In this document: in pieces, positions 8,360-16,133 of the stretch
Layout: each line of letters begins with the position of its first letter
Numbering within the stretch: position 1 is the first letter of the stretch
Made by a program: the position numbers and the translations under genes
DNA from: JAGVVZ01 sp964372465
Lineage (GTDB): Archaea > Aenigmatarchaeota > Aenigmatarchaeia > CG10238-14
Assembly: GCA_964372465.1 (NCBI GenBank)
Contig: CAYJRA010000001.1
Span: 92,950-156,949, forward strand
Direction: 5' to 3'
Length of the DNA: 64,000 nucleotides
The notes under the pieces: generated by a model
Told to the model about the DNA's origin: nothing
The model's database searches: none
What the model saw: only the letters and a program-made list of their open reading frames with translations

Positions 8360-10429
8360 ATGGTAAAAAGAAAATTCATAGCTAAAGTAACAAAGGATTT
8401 TGATTATTCGTTTGCGAATGGTTTTAGAACGAAGAAAATTGAAGGATTAGTCACTATTAACAAAACAGGTCTTCCTATAGCAGACGCATATATCATAGAT
8501 CCAGATCTTTATGTTGAATATAAGAAAACTAAGAAATTCCCTTCATCCTTTGAAGATGAGTTAAAAGGAGCAATAAAAGAACTTATGAGAAAATTCAAGT
8601 CCACTTCTTTGAGAACATGTTTTAAATTCACCGGGTTCGAAAATCCAAGAGCAGTTCCTAGTTATAGAAATTTAACTAGAGAAAGAGATGTTTTAAGCAA
8701 AATAATAGATGCTTACAAAGTAGGTGAAAAAATAGCAAAAGACAATAAAATTACTGAATATCAACTTGGCCTCATATTGCAGGGGAGAGTTAATGCTAAG
8801 AGCGGAGGCATAGTAGTTGCAGACATTGAAAAGGAAAAAATATGCATGATTGAAGCATGCTGGGGCGATGCTAATCTTATTGCTCTGGGCGAAGAGTGGT
8901 TTGATACATTTTGGATTAACGATAAACTTGAGATTGTAGAGAAGACAGTTAGAAATAAAGAGATAGGTTATTTCTTCGTTGGCACAGAGAGAAAAAAGTT
9001 GCATATCGAGGAGAAAAAGAAAACAATCCCATGCTTGTCGGACGATGAAATAATAAAAATAGCAGAATATTCCTTAAAGGCAGCCAAATATCACAAATCT
9101 AACGTAGAGATAGAGTTTATGATCGATAATAGTGGAAGAATAGAGATGTATGAACTTCAAATTAAACCAGGTTTTACTCTTTTCAAACCAGATTCAACTA
9201 TCATAAAAGGAGACGTTATTTTAAAGGGGTTGGTGGCTTCATCTGGAATTGCAGAGGGAAAAGTAAGGATAGTAAAAGAAGAGTATGATCTAAAGAAAAT
9301 ATCCAAAGGTGACATAGTGGTCATTCACACATCAATGATGTCCACATTTAACTCTCTCCCTATTATGAAAAATGCGGCAGCTATTATAACAGATTCCGGC
9401 GGACTGACATCTCATTTGTCAACAGTGGCTAAAGAGTTTGGCATCCCGTGCATTGTCGGAACCAAAAGAGCCACCGAAATTTTGAAAGATGGAATGATAG
9501 TGATAGTTAACGGCGAAGAAGGAGAAATTTTCCAAAAAAATGAATATACAAAAGAATTGGATTCAGATAGTAGAGTAGTTTGGTTGAATGATTCAGAAAT
9601 AAAAGTAAATTCAATCGGCAACAAAGCACTGAATCTTATTAATATGATTCAATTGGGATTACCAGTACCGGAAGGTTTTATTGTTACAACAAAAGCATTT
9701 TCTGACTTTTTAAATGAAAATAAACTGGCACAAAAAATAAACAAAAAACTATCCAACATTAACATTGAAAGTTTAGAAAAATTAGAAAATGAAATGAGAG
9801 ATGATGTTAGAAAAGGAAAGTTCCCACAACACCTGAAAGAAGAGATTTTGAAGTCATTCAAAGAATTAAAGAAACGTTATCCAAAGGTAGCTGTAAGATC
9901 TTCATCCAATTGTGAAGATAGCGTAAAAGCATCTTTTGCCGGCATGTTTGAAACGTTTTTGTTTGTTGATAATGAAGACACTCTTTTAAAATCAATTAGA
10001 GATTGTTGGTCATCTGTTTATAGAGGTAGCGTGATACTTTATGCTTTAAAACAAGGCATACTACCCAGGAACATTAGAATGGCCGTGGCTGTCCAAGGAA
10101 TGATAGATGCAGACAAAGCAGGCGTTGTGTTTACTAAGGATATATGGGAATCAAATAAAGACGCCATTTTAATAGAAGCTTCCCACGGAATAGGAGAAAA
10201 TGTTGTTGGCGGAATAAAAAACCCAGATAGATATGTTGTAAATAAAAATAATTCTAAAGTGATCAAACAGGAAGTCGGCGATGATGGAATTCTAACTAAA
10301 AACGAAATTACAGAATTAACAAAATTTGCCATTATTTTAGAAAATCATTTTGGTTACCCTCAAGATATAGAATGGGCAATAAAAGACGGCAAAGTGTATC
10401 TTCTTCAGTCCAGACCCATAGTTGTTTAA
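8360..10429 (+). CDS. PEP-utilising-enzyme relative: ATP-grasp, swivelling His domain, second ATP-grasp
   Basis: A 689-residue protein built from phosphoenolpyruvate synthase parts in an unusual order. Residues about 1-280 resemble a divergent PPDK_N-type ATP-grasp domain (LQGRVNAKSGGIVVAD, then IEFMIDNSGRIEMYELQIKP). Residues about 285-390 are the phosphohistidine swivelling domain, with the signature GGLTSHLSTVAKEFGIPCIV including the catalytic histidine. Residues about 405-689 are a second, more typical PPDK_N domain (VRSSSNCEDSVKASFAGMFET and DIEWAIKDGKVYLLQSRP). The PEP/pyruvate-binding TIM barrel is absent. It may be a phosphotransferase acting on another substrate, as in the rifampicin phosphotransferase group. 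A TATA element lies 30 bases upstream. Confidence 0.85.
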   Translation: MVKRKFIAKVTKDFDYSFANGFRTKKIEGLVTINKTGLPIADAYIIDPDLYVEYKKTKKFPSSFEDELKGAIKELMRKFKSTSLRTCFKFTGFENPRAVPSYRNLTRERDVLSKIIDAYKVGEKIAKDNKITEYQLGLILQGRVNAKSGGIVVADIEKEKICMIEACWGDANLIALGEEWFDTFWINDKLEIVEKTVRNKEIGYFFVGTERKKLHIEEKKKTIPCLSDDEIIKIAEYSLKAAKYHKSNVEIEFMIDNSGRIEMYELQIKPGFTLFKPDSTIIKGDVILKGLVASSGIAEGKVRIVKEEYDLKKISKGDIVVIHTSMMSTFNSLPIMKNAAAIITDSGGLTSHLSTVAKEFGIPCIVGTKRATEILKDGMIVIVNGEEGEIFQKNEYTKELDSDSRVVWLNDSEIKVNSIGNKALNLINMIQLGLPVPEGFIVTTKAFSDFLNENKLAQKINKKLSNINIESLEKLENEMRDDVRKGKFPQHLKEEILKSFKELKKRYPKVAVRSSSNCEDSVKASFAGMFETFLFVDNEDTLLKSIRDCWSSVYRGSVILYALKQGILPRNIRMAVAVQGMIDADKAGVVFTKDIWESNKDAILIEASHGIGENVVGGIKNPDRYVVNKNNSKVIKQEVGDDGILTKNEITELTKFAIILENHFGYPQDIEWAIKDGKVYLLQSRPIVV

Positions 10430-10477
10430 TGATTAATTTTCTGAAAAATTTTAAAGATAAAATATAAAATAGAAATT

Positions 10478-10699
10478 ATGCAAGAACAATTATTTTTGAT
10501 TGGCATAGCATTAATTTTTATCGGTATTTTCATCATAGTTATAGCTTCTTTGCTGTCTGGTTCTAGTAAAGTTGAATATGGAGTAGGTGGACTCATTGGA
10601 ATAATACCTTTCGGATTTGGTAATAGTCCAAGGATTGTATATACTATAATAGCCCTGAGCTTGATTAGCCTGGTTATACTCTTTTTGTTAAATAGATGA
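10478..10699 (+). CDS. DUF131-type small membrane protein
   Basis: A 73-residue protein with two membrane segments, one at each end, joined by a glycine-rich loop (GVGGLIGIIPFGFGNSPR). The pattern matches the archaeal conserved family DUF131, of unknown function. It follows the PEP-utilising-enzyme relative by 48 bases. Its last 12 bases overlap the convergent PHP gene. Confidence 0.8.
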   Translation: MQEQLFLIGIALIFIGIFIIVIASLLSGSSKVEYGVGGLIGIIPFGFGNSPRIVYTIIALSLISLVILFLLNR

Positions 10700-11329
10700 G
10701 CTATCAAAAAAGTCGATTATATTAGAAAATTTATATGACCAAGGACTTTCCAAACCACCAATTTTCGTTCTTCTCTTTTTGATATCTTTTATTGGATTAT
10801 CACATATGGTATAAGCCAAACCAACATTTCTTAATGAGTGGGCATCAGAACCTGCCGTTTTCCCAAGTTTAAAAACGTCTGCCACTTTATCAGCTAATTC
10901 CGTATAGACACCCAAATCAAAGGAATTTAACACTTCAATTCCATCAAACATTCTCAATTCATTCAGAGATTTTTTATATCTAAGAATTGGAAGTAGAGTG
11001 AAAGGATGTGGGACTATACATACAGCATCGTTTTCTTTTACTTCATCAATAAGTTCTAAGATATTTTTTGTTTTTGGTACGTATTCCATTCCAAGAATAA
11101 GAACCTCTTCTATTTCATGGCATTGAACTTCAAATCCAGGAACTACCAGAAAATCTCTGTCTTTATTCTCCATCCTTACTTTATTATAACCATTTAATGT
11201 AAAATCATCAGTAATAGCTATACCACCCAAACGTCTTCTCTTAGCCATTTTTATTATATTTTTGGGTTTCATGTTAGAATTAAAAATACCCCTTGTATGG
11301 TTAGTATGGCAGTGAAGATCTATTTTCAT
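10688..11329 (-). CDS. PHP-domain metal-dependent phosphoesterase
   Basis: A polymerase/histidinol-phosphatase-type hydrolase of 213 residues. The start is taken at the ATG that gives MKIDLHCHTNHTRG, since the HxH metal motif normally lies right at the N-terminus. A TTG seven codons upstream is less likely. Other metal ligands are seen in ITDDF, VPGFEVQCHEIEEV, CIVPHPFT and AGSDAHSLRNVG. Stand-alone PHP proteins of this type hydrolyse phosphate esters such as nucleoside phosphates. The substrate cannot be told here. Confidence 0.88.
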   Translation of the reverse strand: MKIDLHCHTNHTRGIFNSNMKPKNIIKMAKRRRLGGIAITDDFTLNGYNKVRMENKDRDFLVVPGFEVQCHEIEEVLILGMEYVPKTKNILELIDEVKENDAVCIVPHPFTLLPILRYKKSLNELRMFDGIEVLNSFDLGVYTELADKVADVFKLGKTAGSDAHSLRNVGLAYTICDNPIKDIKKRRTKIGGLESPWSYKFSNIIDFFDSSSI

Positions 11330-11372
11330 AGAACTAATTATATTATTCAAATTAAAAAATCAAATATTAGTT

Positions 11373-12146
11373 ATGAGAAATGTCAGAAAACTTATAAAGA
11401 AAGTAGTGAATTTTTGTAAAAAATCATTTGGTAAAGATTTGAAATCCGTTTTATTGTATGGGAGTTCTGTAAAATCTATATCAAAGGCAAAGGATATCGA
11501 TCTTATTATTGTAGTTGATGAAAGAGCTAACAAGGAAAATATATCTAAGGAAATAGACTATTTTATTCATCATAACACAAAGAGTAATAGAAATGATGAG
11601 ACAGTGGGTTTGCCTTTTACAGAAATACATGAACAGGATTTTTTTAATATTTTGGTTGTGAGAGAATCTGACATTAAATCAAAAAATATGGGAAACATCT
11701 TTGGTCAAGATAAATTATTAGTATCGTTTTTTGTTCCCTCATCTTTAGTTTTATTATCATTAAAAGAGAATCATAAAATTCTATTTGGGAAAGATGAAAC
11801 AAAATCTTGGAAAATAGAAATCGGTTTTCTAGATTATATAAAAACATTGACCAGATCTTTATCTCTTTCCGCGATTTCTTTGATTTTATTGCCTATTTCT
11901 ATTTCGAAATCCTTCTCTCTTTCCTGCGATTCTTTGAAACATATGCTTCAGAATGTGTTTATTTTAGAAAATAAAATGGTAGCTAAAGACACAGATGCTT
12001 TATTAGATTTTTATAAACCATCTTGGTGGGTAGAAACACTATCAAAACACAGAAGCAGGGACAAGATCAGTATTTTTGATAAAATTTTATTTATATTATC
12101 TTTACCAGTCATTATTGTAACAACCTTTGCAGAGATGTTTATATGA
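11373..12146 (+). CDS. Nucleotidyltransferase-fold protein, phosphatidate cytidylyltransferase-like context
   Basis: A 257-residue protein whose N-terminus has a minimal nucleotidyltransferase core: VLLYGSSVKSISKAKDIDLI, meaning G-S followed by D-x-D metal ligands at about residues 29-46. The C-terminal half is alpha-helical with hydrophobic stretches (FLDYIKTLTRSLSLSAISLILLP and the final ILFILSLPVIIVTTFAEMF), so membrane association is likely. It overlaps the following CDP-alcohol phosphatidyltransferase gene by 4 bases. That pairing suggests it activates a lipid or headgroup precursor such as CDP-archaeol or a CDP-polyol, possibly as a Tam41-like cytidylyltransferase. The function is inferred from neighbours. 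Confidence 0.72.
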   Translation: MRNVRKLIKKVVNFCKKSFGKDLKSVLLYGSSVKSISKAKDIDLIIVVDERANKENISKEIDYFIHHNTKSNRNDETVGLPFTEIHEQDFFNILVVRESDIKSKNMGNIFGQDKLLVSFFVPSSLVLLSLKENHKILFGKDETKSWKIEIGFLDYIKTLTRSLSLSAISLILLPISISKSFSLSCDSLKHMLQNVFILENKMVAKDTDALLDFYKPSWWVETLSKHRSRDKISIFDKILFILSLPVIIVTTFAEMFI

Positions 12147-12751
12147 ATTCCTTGACATTTTTTTTATTATTTGTTGTTTCTTTAATAAACACTATTTTTT
12201 GGAATATGATATTCCGATCTGAAAAAAGTAAAAACAACATTAGAAAAATACAGAAATTTTTGTTATCTGATATCTGCTTAATTTTCAATAAAATTGGATT
12301 TAGTTCGGCTGTTTTTACATTACTGAATTTGATATTTGGAATTATGTCAGCATATTTTCTTCTAAACAAAGAATTTGGATATTTTTTTGTTTTTTTTGTA
12401 TTATCTATTATTTCCGATTCTTTTGACGGATTAATGGCCAAAATAACTAGAAAGACATCGGAATTTTGGGGCAAAATGGATATAATAATAGACGGGTCTG
12501 TTAGGATGTTGATTCTTCTCTCCTTTTTTATGCTGTATAAATTTCAAATATTGATTTATGGTGTTTTGTCGCACATAATTTCTGTTATTATTTTTTTGAT
12601 AAGACCAGATATCAGACCTAAATTTTTGCTTGTAGAACCACTGATTATTCTCGCTTTATTTTTTCCGGAAGAACCTCTGACATTGATTTCATTAAGTTTT
12701 ATTATTAATTTGGTTATAATAACCATTTCAATAGTAGGTAGACAGAAATGA
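12143..12751 (+). CDS. CDP-alcohol phosphatidyltransferase family membrane protein
   Basis: A 202-residue integral membrane protein with about six helices. The family motif DxxDGxxAR...GxxxDxxxD is seen as DSFDGLMAKITRKTSEF followed by GKMDIIID (residues 92-117). The arginine is replaced by lysine, and the glycine before the third aspartate is shifted by one. These enzymes transfer a phosphoalcohol from CDP-lipid to a polar headgroup, or the reverse. Overlaps of 4 bases with both neighbours show an operon with the nucleotidyltransferase-like gene and the broken membrane protein downstream. Confidence 0.85.
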   Translation: MNSLTFFLLFVVSLINTIFWNMIFRSEKSKNNIRKIQKFLLSDICLIFNKIGFSSAVFTLLNLIFGIMSAYFLLNKEFGYFFVFFVLSIISDSFDGLMAKITRKTSEFWGKMDIIIDGSVRMLILLSFFMLYKFQILIYGVLSHIISVIIFLIRPDIRPKFLLVEPLIILALFFPEEPLTLISLSFIINLVIITISIVGRQK

Positions 12752-13128
12752 TCATGGCGATAGGTCATTTTAGTACAGGAGTAGCCATGGCTATAATATT
12801 GTTTGGATTGATAGACTATTACAGTAAAAGAATAACATTGAGAGATTACTTGAAATGATTTAATAGTTGTTGTTCTCGGTGGGCTGTGGCGATGATTCCA
12901 GATTTCTTGTATATATTTGGATCTAATCTGCATTTGATTTCAGGATATGTTTGCAATATATTCTTTTTTCATTGTTTCTTAGATGCTGTTGATCCAAACA
13001 CTGTAGTATTTTCAGCATTTCTCTTCGGTGTATTTCTGTTAGACTCCATTTCAATAACATGGTTAGCCAACCACAAAAAGCAGATGAATCAATTGAGAAA
13101 CTCAATCAAAAAGCAAATCCATATCTAA
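12748..13128 (+). pseudogene. Disrupted membrane protein, DUF457/YdjM-like hydrolase relative
   Basis: The ATG overlaps the previous stop (ATGA). The frame reads MIMAIGHFSTGVAMAIILFG... to a TGA at 12856, then resumes as MIPDFLYIFGSNLHLI ... NIFFFHCFLD. Between about 12856 and 12889 the expected residues (LIVVVLGGLW) lie in another frame, so one extra base near 12856 and one missing base near 12887 would restore a single protein of about 126 residues. The GH near the start, MIPD and HCFLD recall the DUF457 membrane-bound metal-dependent hydrolase group. It could be a true pseudogene or two compensating sequence errors. The 3' end overlaps the convergent reductase gene. Confidence 0.6.
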
Positions 13129-14169
13129 ATTGTTGAGGATTGATGAGAAAGGCTTTGCAATCATGAAGCCGAAACTTATCATCCAATCTGGAATAAAATG
13201 TAAGCTTCTATGTAGCATCATACCTCTGTTTATTCCCAATGCTAATTTCTCCTTCCATTTATCGTCGTAATTTTTCTTTAAAAAATTATCGTCATATTTT
13301 TTTTGGTTTAAGCTTCTGAAGCAAGCATTGGCTGCGAATCTAGCGCCAATCAATCCGTAGATTATACCACCACCGCTGTAAGGTTTGACTTGGCTTGCAG
13401 CATCGCCAACAAGCAAAATATTATCTGATACGGAATTCTCTATTAACCCATATCTGATTACACCGCCAAGAATATCTTTTTTTTCCAGTGTTTGATTAAA
13501 TCTTTTTTTAATGAAACTCCTGAAATAGTGTACAGAATTTTTTTTAGCTGCCAATCCCACCCTGGCCCAGTTTTTGTTTTCTGGAACAACCCATGCAAAA
13601 AAATCCGGGGAAATTTTAGAGCCAAACCATAACTCAACGATATTATCACTAAAGTCGTTTTTTATTGTTTCTTGATATCCTATAACATAATCCTTGGGTA
13701 ATTCTATTCCGGCACATTTTGCAACTGTTGAATTTGGACCGTCAGCACCTACTAACAATTTTGTTTCAAAGTTCCCCCTATTTGTTACGATTTCCAAATG
13801 ATTGTCAACTCTATTAAAATTTTCAAATCTAGCAGAAGTTATTATTTTTGCACCAGCATGTTTGGCTCTTTTCGCTATTTCTTTATCCAGTTTATGCCTG
13901 TTGATTACATGAACAATTTTTTTAGATCTTAATTCCAGAAAATTATTATCCTGAGAATAAAACCTAGCTTTGTTGACATTATTCATGACAATATTTTCCG
14001 GAGCTCCACTAAGTGATAGAATCCTATGACTATCTATTCCTGTGCATTGAACAGGATCCCCTATGGTTTGGTGTTCTTCTAGAAGCAGAACATTCTTTCC
14101 TGATAATGCCAGTAATTCTGCTGTTTTAGATCCAGATGGTCCAGCGCCTATTATAATGACGTCATACAT
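13102..14169 (-). CDS. Geranylgeranyl reductase family FAD-dependent oxidoreductase
   Basis: A 355-residue flavoprotein with the dinucleotide-binding motif VIIIGAGPSGSKTAELLA at the N-terminus. The family segment IGDPVQCTGI (about residues 36-45) and the FAD motif NILLVGDAASQVKPYSGGGI also appear. It probably reduces the isoprenoid double bonds of archaeal lipids (digeranylgeranylglycerophospholipid reductase). It ends one base before the polyprenyl synthase gene's territory and is transcribed after it. The length is slightly short of the usual 390-400, with the truncated part at the C-terminal substrate side. Confidence 0.9.
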   Translation of the reverse strand: MYDVIIIGAGPSGSKTAELLALSGKNVLLLEEHQTIGDPVQCTGIDSHRILSLSGAPENIVMNNVNKARFYSQDNNFLELRSKKIVHVINRHKLDKEIAKRAKHAGAKIITSARFENFNRVDNHLEIVTNRGNFETKLLVGADGPNSTVAKCAGIELPKDYVIGYQETIKNDFSDNIVELWFGSKISPDFFAWVVPENKNWARVGLAAKKNSVHYFRSFIKKRFNQTLEKKDILGGVIRYGLIENSVSDNILLVGDAASQVKPYSGGGIIYGLIGARFAANACFRSLNQKKYDDNFLKKNYDDKWKEKLALGINRGMMLHRSLHFIPDWMISFGFMIAKPFSSILNNLDMDLLFD

Positions 14170-14170
14170 A

Positions 14171-14863
14171 TTATTTCCCGAAATTTCTTTTTACATCCAC
14201 AAACCATTTTATTGCCTTTAGAAATTCCTTTTTTGTTAAAGCTGGAAAATATGTTTTGGTGAAATATAGTTCACTATAAACAGTTTGCCACGGCATGAGC
14301 CCAGACAGTCTTGACATACCGCCTGGTCTTATAACCAGATCTACATCACTGTTTATCATTAAATTATCCTGAATATTTTTTTCCGTCACATTCTTTTTTC
14401 CGTCACTTAATAATTTGTTTATTGCTGATGTTATTTCATATCTTCCGCCATAAGCGAGAAGTATGTTCAGAAATCTTTTGCTATTTTTTTCTGTGTGTTT
14501 TTCAACTTTTCTCATTTCTTCAACAATATCAGACGGCAGTTTTTCTAAATATCCAAAAAACCTAATTTTTATTTGATATTTTTCCACAAAATTGTTCGGT
14601 TTTTTTATTTCATTTTTCCATCCATTAACCATCTCTCTGAATAATCTAAATAAGTGACCAACTTCTCCTTTGGACCTGTTCAAGTTTTCAGTTGACATAC
14701 CCCATAAAGACAGTTCTGGTATATCTAACTCTACCCACCATTCCAATATTTCCTTGAATTTTTTTATACCCTCTTCATGCCCCTTCCATTCAGGCATTCC
14801 TTTTTCTTTTGCGAATCTTCTGTTCCCGTCAGGAATTATTGCTATGTGTCTTGGTAAATCCAC
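14171..14863 (-). CDS. uppS: cis-Polyprenyl diphosphate synthase (UppS-like)
   Basis: A cis-prenyltransferase of 230 residues that makes the long polyprenyl carrier used for glycan transfer. The first conserved region, HIAIIPDGNRRFAKEKG, includes the catalytic Asp. Later motifs are LSLWGMSTENLNRS and DLVIRPGGMSRLSGLMPWQ, with YSELYFTKTYFPALTKKEF near the end. It is the first gene of a two-gene operon with the geranylgeranyl reductase. Archaeal members make tritrans,polycis-undecaprenyl or longer products. Product length is not readable from sequence. Confidence 0.95.
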   Translation of the reverse strand: MDLPRHIAIIPDGNRRFAKEKGMPEWKGHEEGIKKFKEILEWWVELDIPELSLWGMSTENLNRSKGEVGHLFRLFREMVNGWKNEIKKPNNFVEKYQIKIRFFGYLEKLPSDIVEEMRKVEKHTEKNSKRFLNILLAYGGRYEITSAINKLLSDGKKNVTEKNIQDNLMINSDVDLVIRPGGMSRLSGLMPWQTVYSELYFTKTYFPALTKKEFLKAIKWFVDVKRNFGK

Positions 14864-14898
14864 GAAATCACCTTTGAGTTAATTTAAAGAAGTAGATA

Positions 14899-14910
14899 GA
14901 AAAATATTTA
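14899..14910 (+). promoter_or_regulatory. Likely TATA box of tRNA-Trp
   Basis: The sequence gaaaaatattta lies about 28-39 bases before the first base of the tRNA, a normal archaeal spacing. Confidence 0.4.
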
Positions 14911-14937
14911 GGTATAACTCTCGGTAAGAGTTACAAA

Positions 14938-15064
14938 GGGGTTGTCGTATAACCTGGCATTATAATGCTTAGATGAAACCGGGCTCCAGAAAATATCATG
15001 GAGCATTGATTCCAAGATGAAAGGAAGAAACTCGGCGATTGGGGTTCAAATCCCTACAACCCCA
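14938..15064 (+). tRNA. tRNA-Trp (CCA) with a 37/38 intron and an extra insertion before the anticodon stem
   Basis: Acceptor ggggttg pairs with caacccc and the discriminator is A. The T arm is tgggg/cccta around ttcaaat. The anticodon stem ccggg (14979-14983) pairs with ctcgg (15031-15035), and the loop CTCCAG gives CCA at 14986-14988. A 40-base intron (about 14990-15029) follows position 37 and contains tggagc, complementary to the anticodon region. Between acceptor position 7 and position 27 there are 34 bases instead of about 19. This leaves about 14 extra bases (roughly 14965-14978), best read as a second, non-canonical intron next to the D arm. Confidence 0.85.
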
Positions 15065-15130
15065 TCATTCTGATTGTCTCTACTGATTTCTATAAAATTA
15101 AAAATAAAATAAAAAAGAAAGAGAGCAAAT

Positions 15131-15472
15131 CTACTTTGCCAAAACAATATTTATTGTCGAGACGTTTATTTTACTTCCGCCCTCAACAGATCTCTCTTCT
15201 GTTCCAATATCTATTGATTTTATCTTAACATCACCTAAAAACTTGTTTTTAACAATTTCTGCGACGTCTACAACTCTAGATATTGATTTACCTCTAGCTT
15301 TCAAATGGACTTCTTTCATTCCATTTGAAAATTGTGTTATTGTTGCAAGGACATAAGACATTGCAGGTTTTTTACCCACAAAGACAACGTTGTCGTCTGC
15401 TTTCATTTCAGCCTTAGCCATTGGTTTTACTTCAGCTTTAGGTTTTTTTTCCATTACTTTTTTCTCTACCAT
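15131..15472 (-). CDS. albA: Alba DNA/RNA-binding chromatin protein
   Basis: A 113-residue Alba protein. The fold starts at DDNVVFVGKKPAMSYVLA (about residue 27). The conserved lysine pair region here reads VGKKPAM. The core SISRVVDVAEIVKNKFLG and the end IDIGTEERSVEGGSKINVS are typical. An unusual lysine- and alanine-rich tail of about 25 residues precedes the domain and should add nucleic acid contacts. A strong ribosome binding site (gaggtga) sits just before the ATG, as expected for an abundant protein. Confidence 0.95.
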   Translation of the reverse strand: MVEKKVMEKKPKAEVKPMAKAEMKADDNVVFVGKKPAMSYVLATITQFSNGMKEVHLKARGKSISRVVDVAEIVKNKFLGDVKIKSIDIGTEERSVEGGSKINVSTINIVLAK

Positions 15473-15614
15473 TTAGTCACCTCTTGTTTTTTGTTGTTTA
15501 TTGCTTAATGCAAATGATATTACAATAATACACTAAATTTTTTAAATCTATCTAAACCCAGATATTTGATCAAAAAATCAGTAGTAGCTGTCAAGTAAAA
15601 CACTTAAGAGCGAA

Positions 15615-16133
15615 CTATTTTTTTTGATTTTTTAAGAATACAATTACTCCGATAACAACCAATGCAAACAATATCAATAAAACGCCGATGAGACTATTGT
15701 TATTAGAAGATTTGGCAATTGTAGTCGTTGTTGTTTCTCTAATAGTCGTTGGTTCTTCTGTTATAGTGGTTTGTCGGAAAGTGGTTGTAGTTGTCGGTTC
15801 CTCTATAGTTAATTCAAACTCTTCTGATTGCGACTCGTCACAATCCGCCACAACCTTTACAGTTCCTGTCGGCGATTCGCAATTGCTTAATCTTATAGTC
15901 GCAAACCCATCTGAAGATATTTCTGGTAGACATAGGGGGTTTTTAATATCAGATCTGTATAGAACCAGATTCCCCTGTGTACAGTCACCAACAACTTTGC
16001 ATTCGCATAGTTTGTCTTCATAACACACCCAGTTAACACTTCCAGACCTGCAGTGTTCAATTGAAACTACGGCAAAAACCGCATTAATATTAACTAGGAA
16101 AAATAAGACTGATATTAATGATTTATTTAACAT
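15615..16133 (-). CDS. Small secreted Cys-rich protein with Thr-rich stalk and C-terminal anchor
   Basis: A 172-residue surface protein. A signal peptide covers about residues 1-21 (SVLFFLVNINAVFA). A compact cysteine-rich domain (residues 22-106) has seven cysteines in segments such as VCYEDKLCECKVVGDC. A threonine-rich stalk follows (EEPTTTTTFRQTT, RETTTTTIA) and a membrane helix near residues 147-168 ends in NQKK. Its start overlaps the upstream LamG-like gene by 7 bases. No family is recognised. It closes the minus-strand run that begins with the TadC-like gene. Confidence 0.78.
   Translation of the reverse strand: MLNKSLISVLFFLVNINAVFAVVSIEHCRSGSVNWVCYEDKLCECKVVGDCTQGNLVLYRSDIKNPLCLPEISSDGFATIRLSNCESPTGTVKVVADCDESQSEEFELTIEEPTTTTTFRQTTITEEPTTIRETTTTTIAKSSNNNSLIGVLLILFALVVIGVIVFLKNQKK

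Noticed and set aside
12143..12474. A minus-strand frame opposite the CDP-alcohol phosphatidyltransferase
   Set aside because: It is the shadow of a clear membrane enzyme on the plus strand and has no family features.
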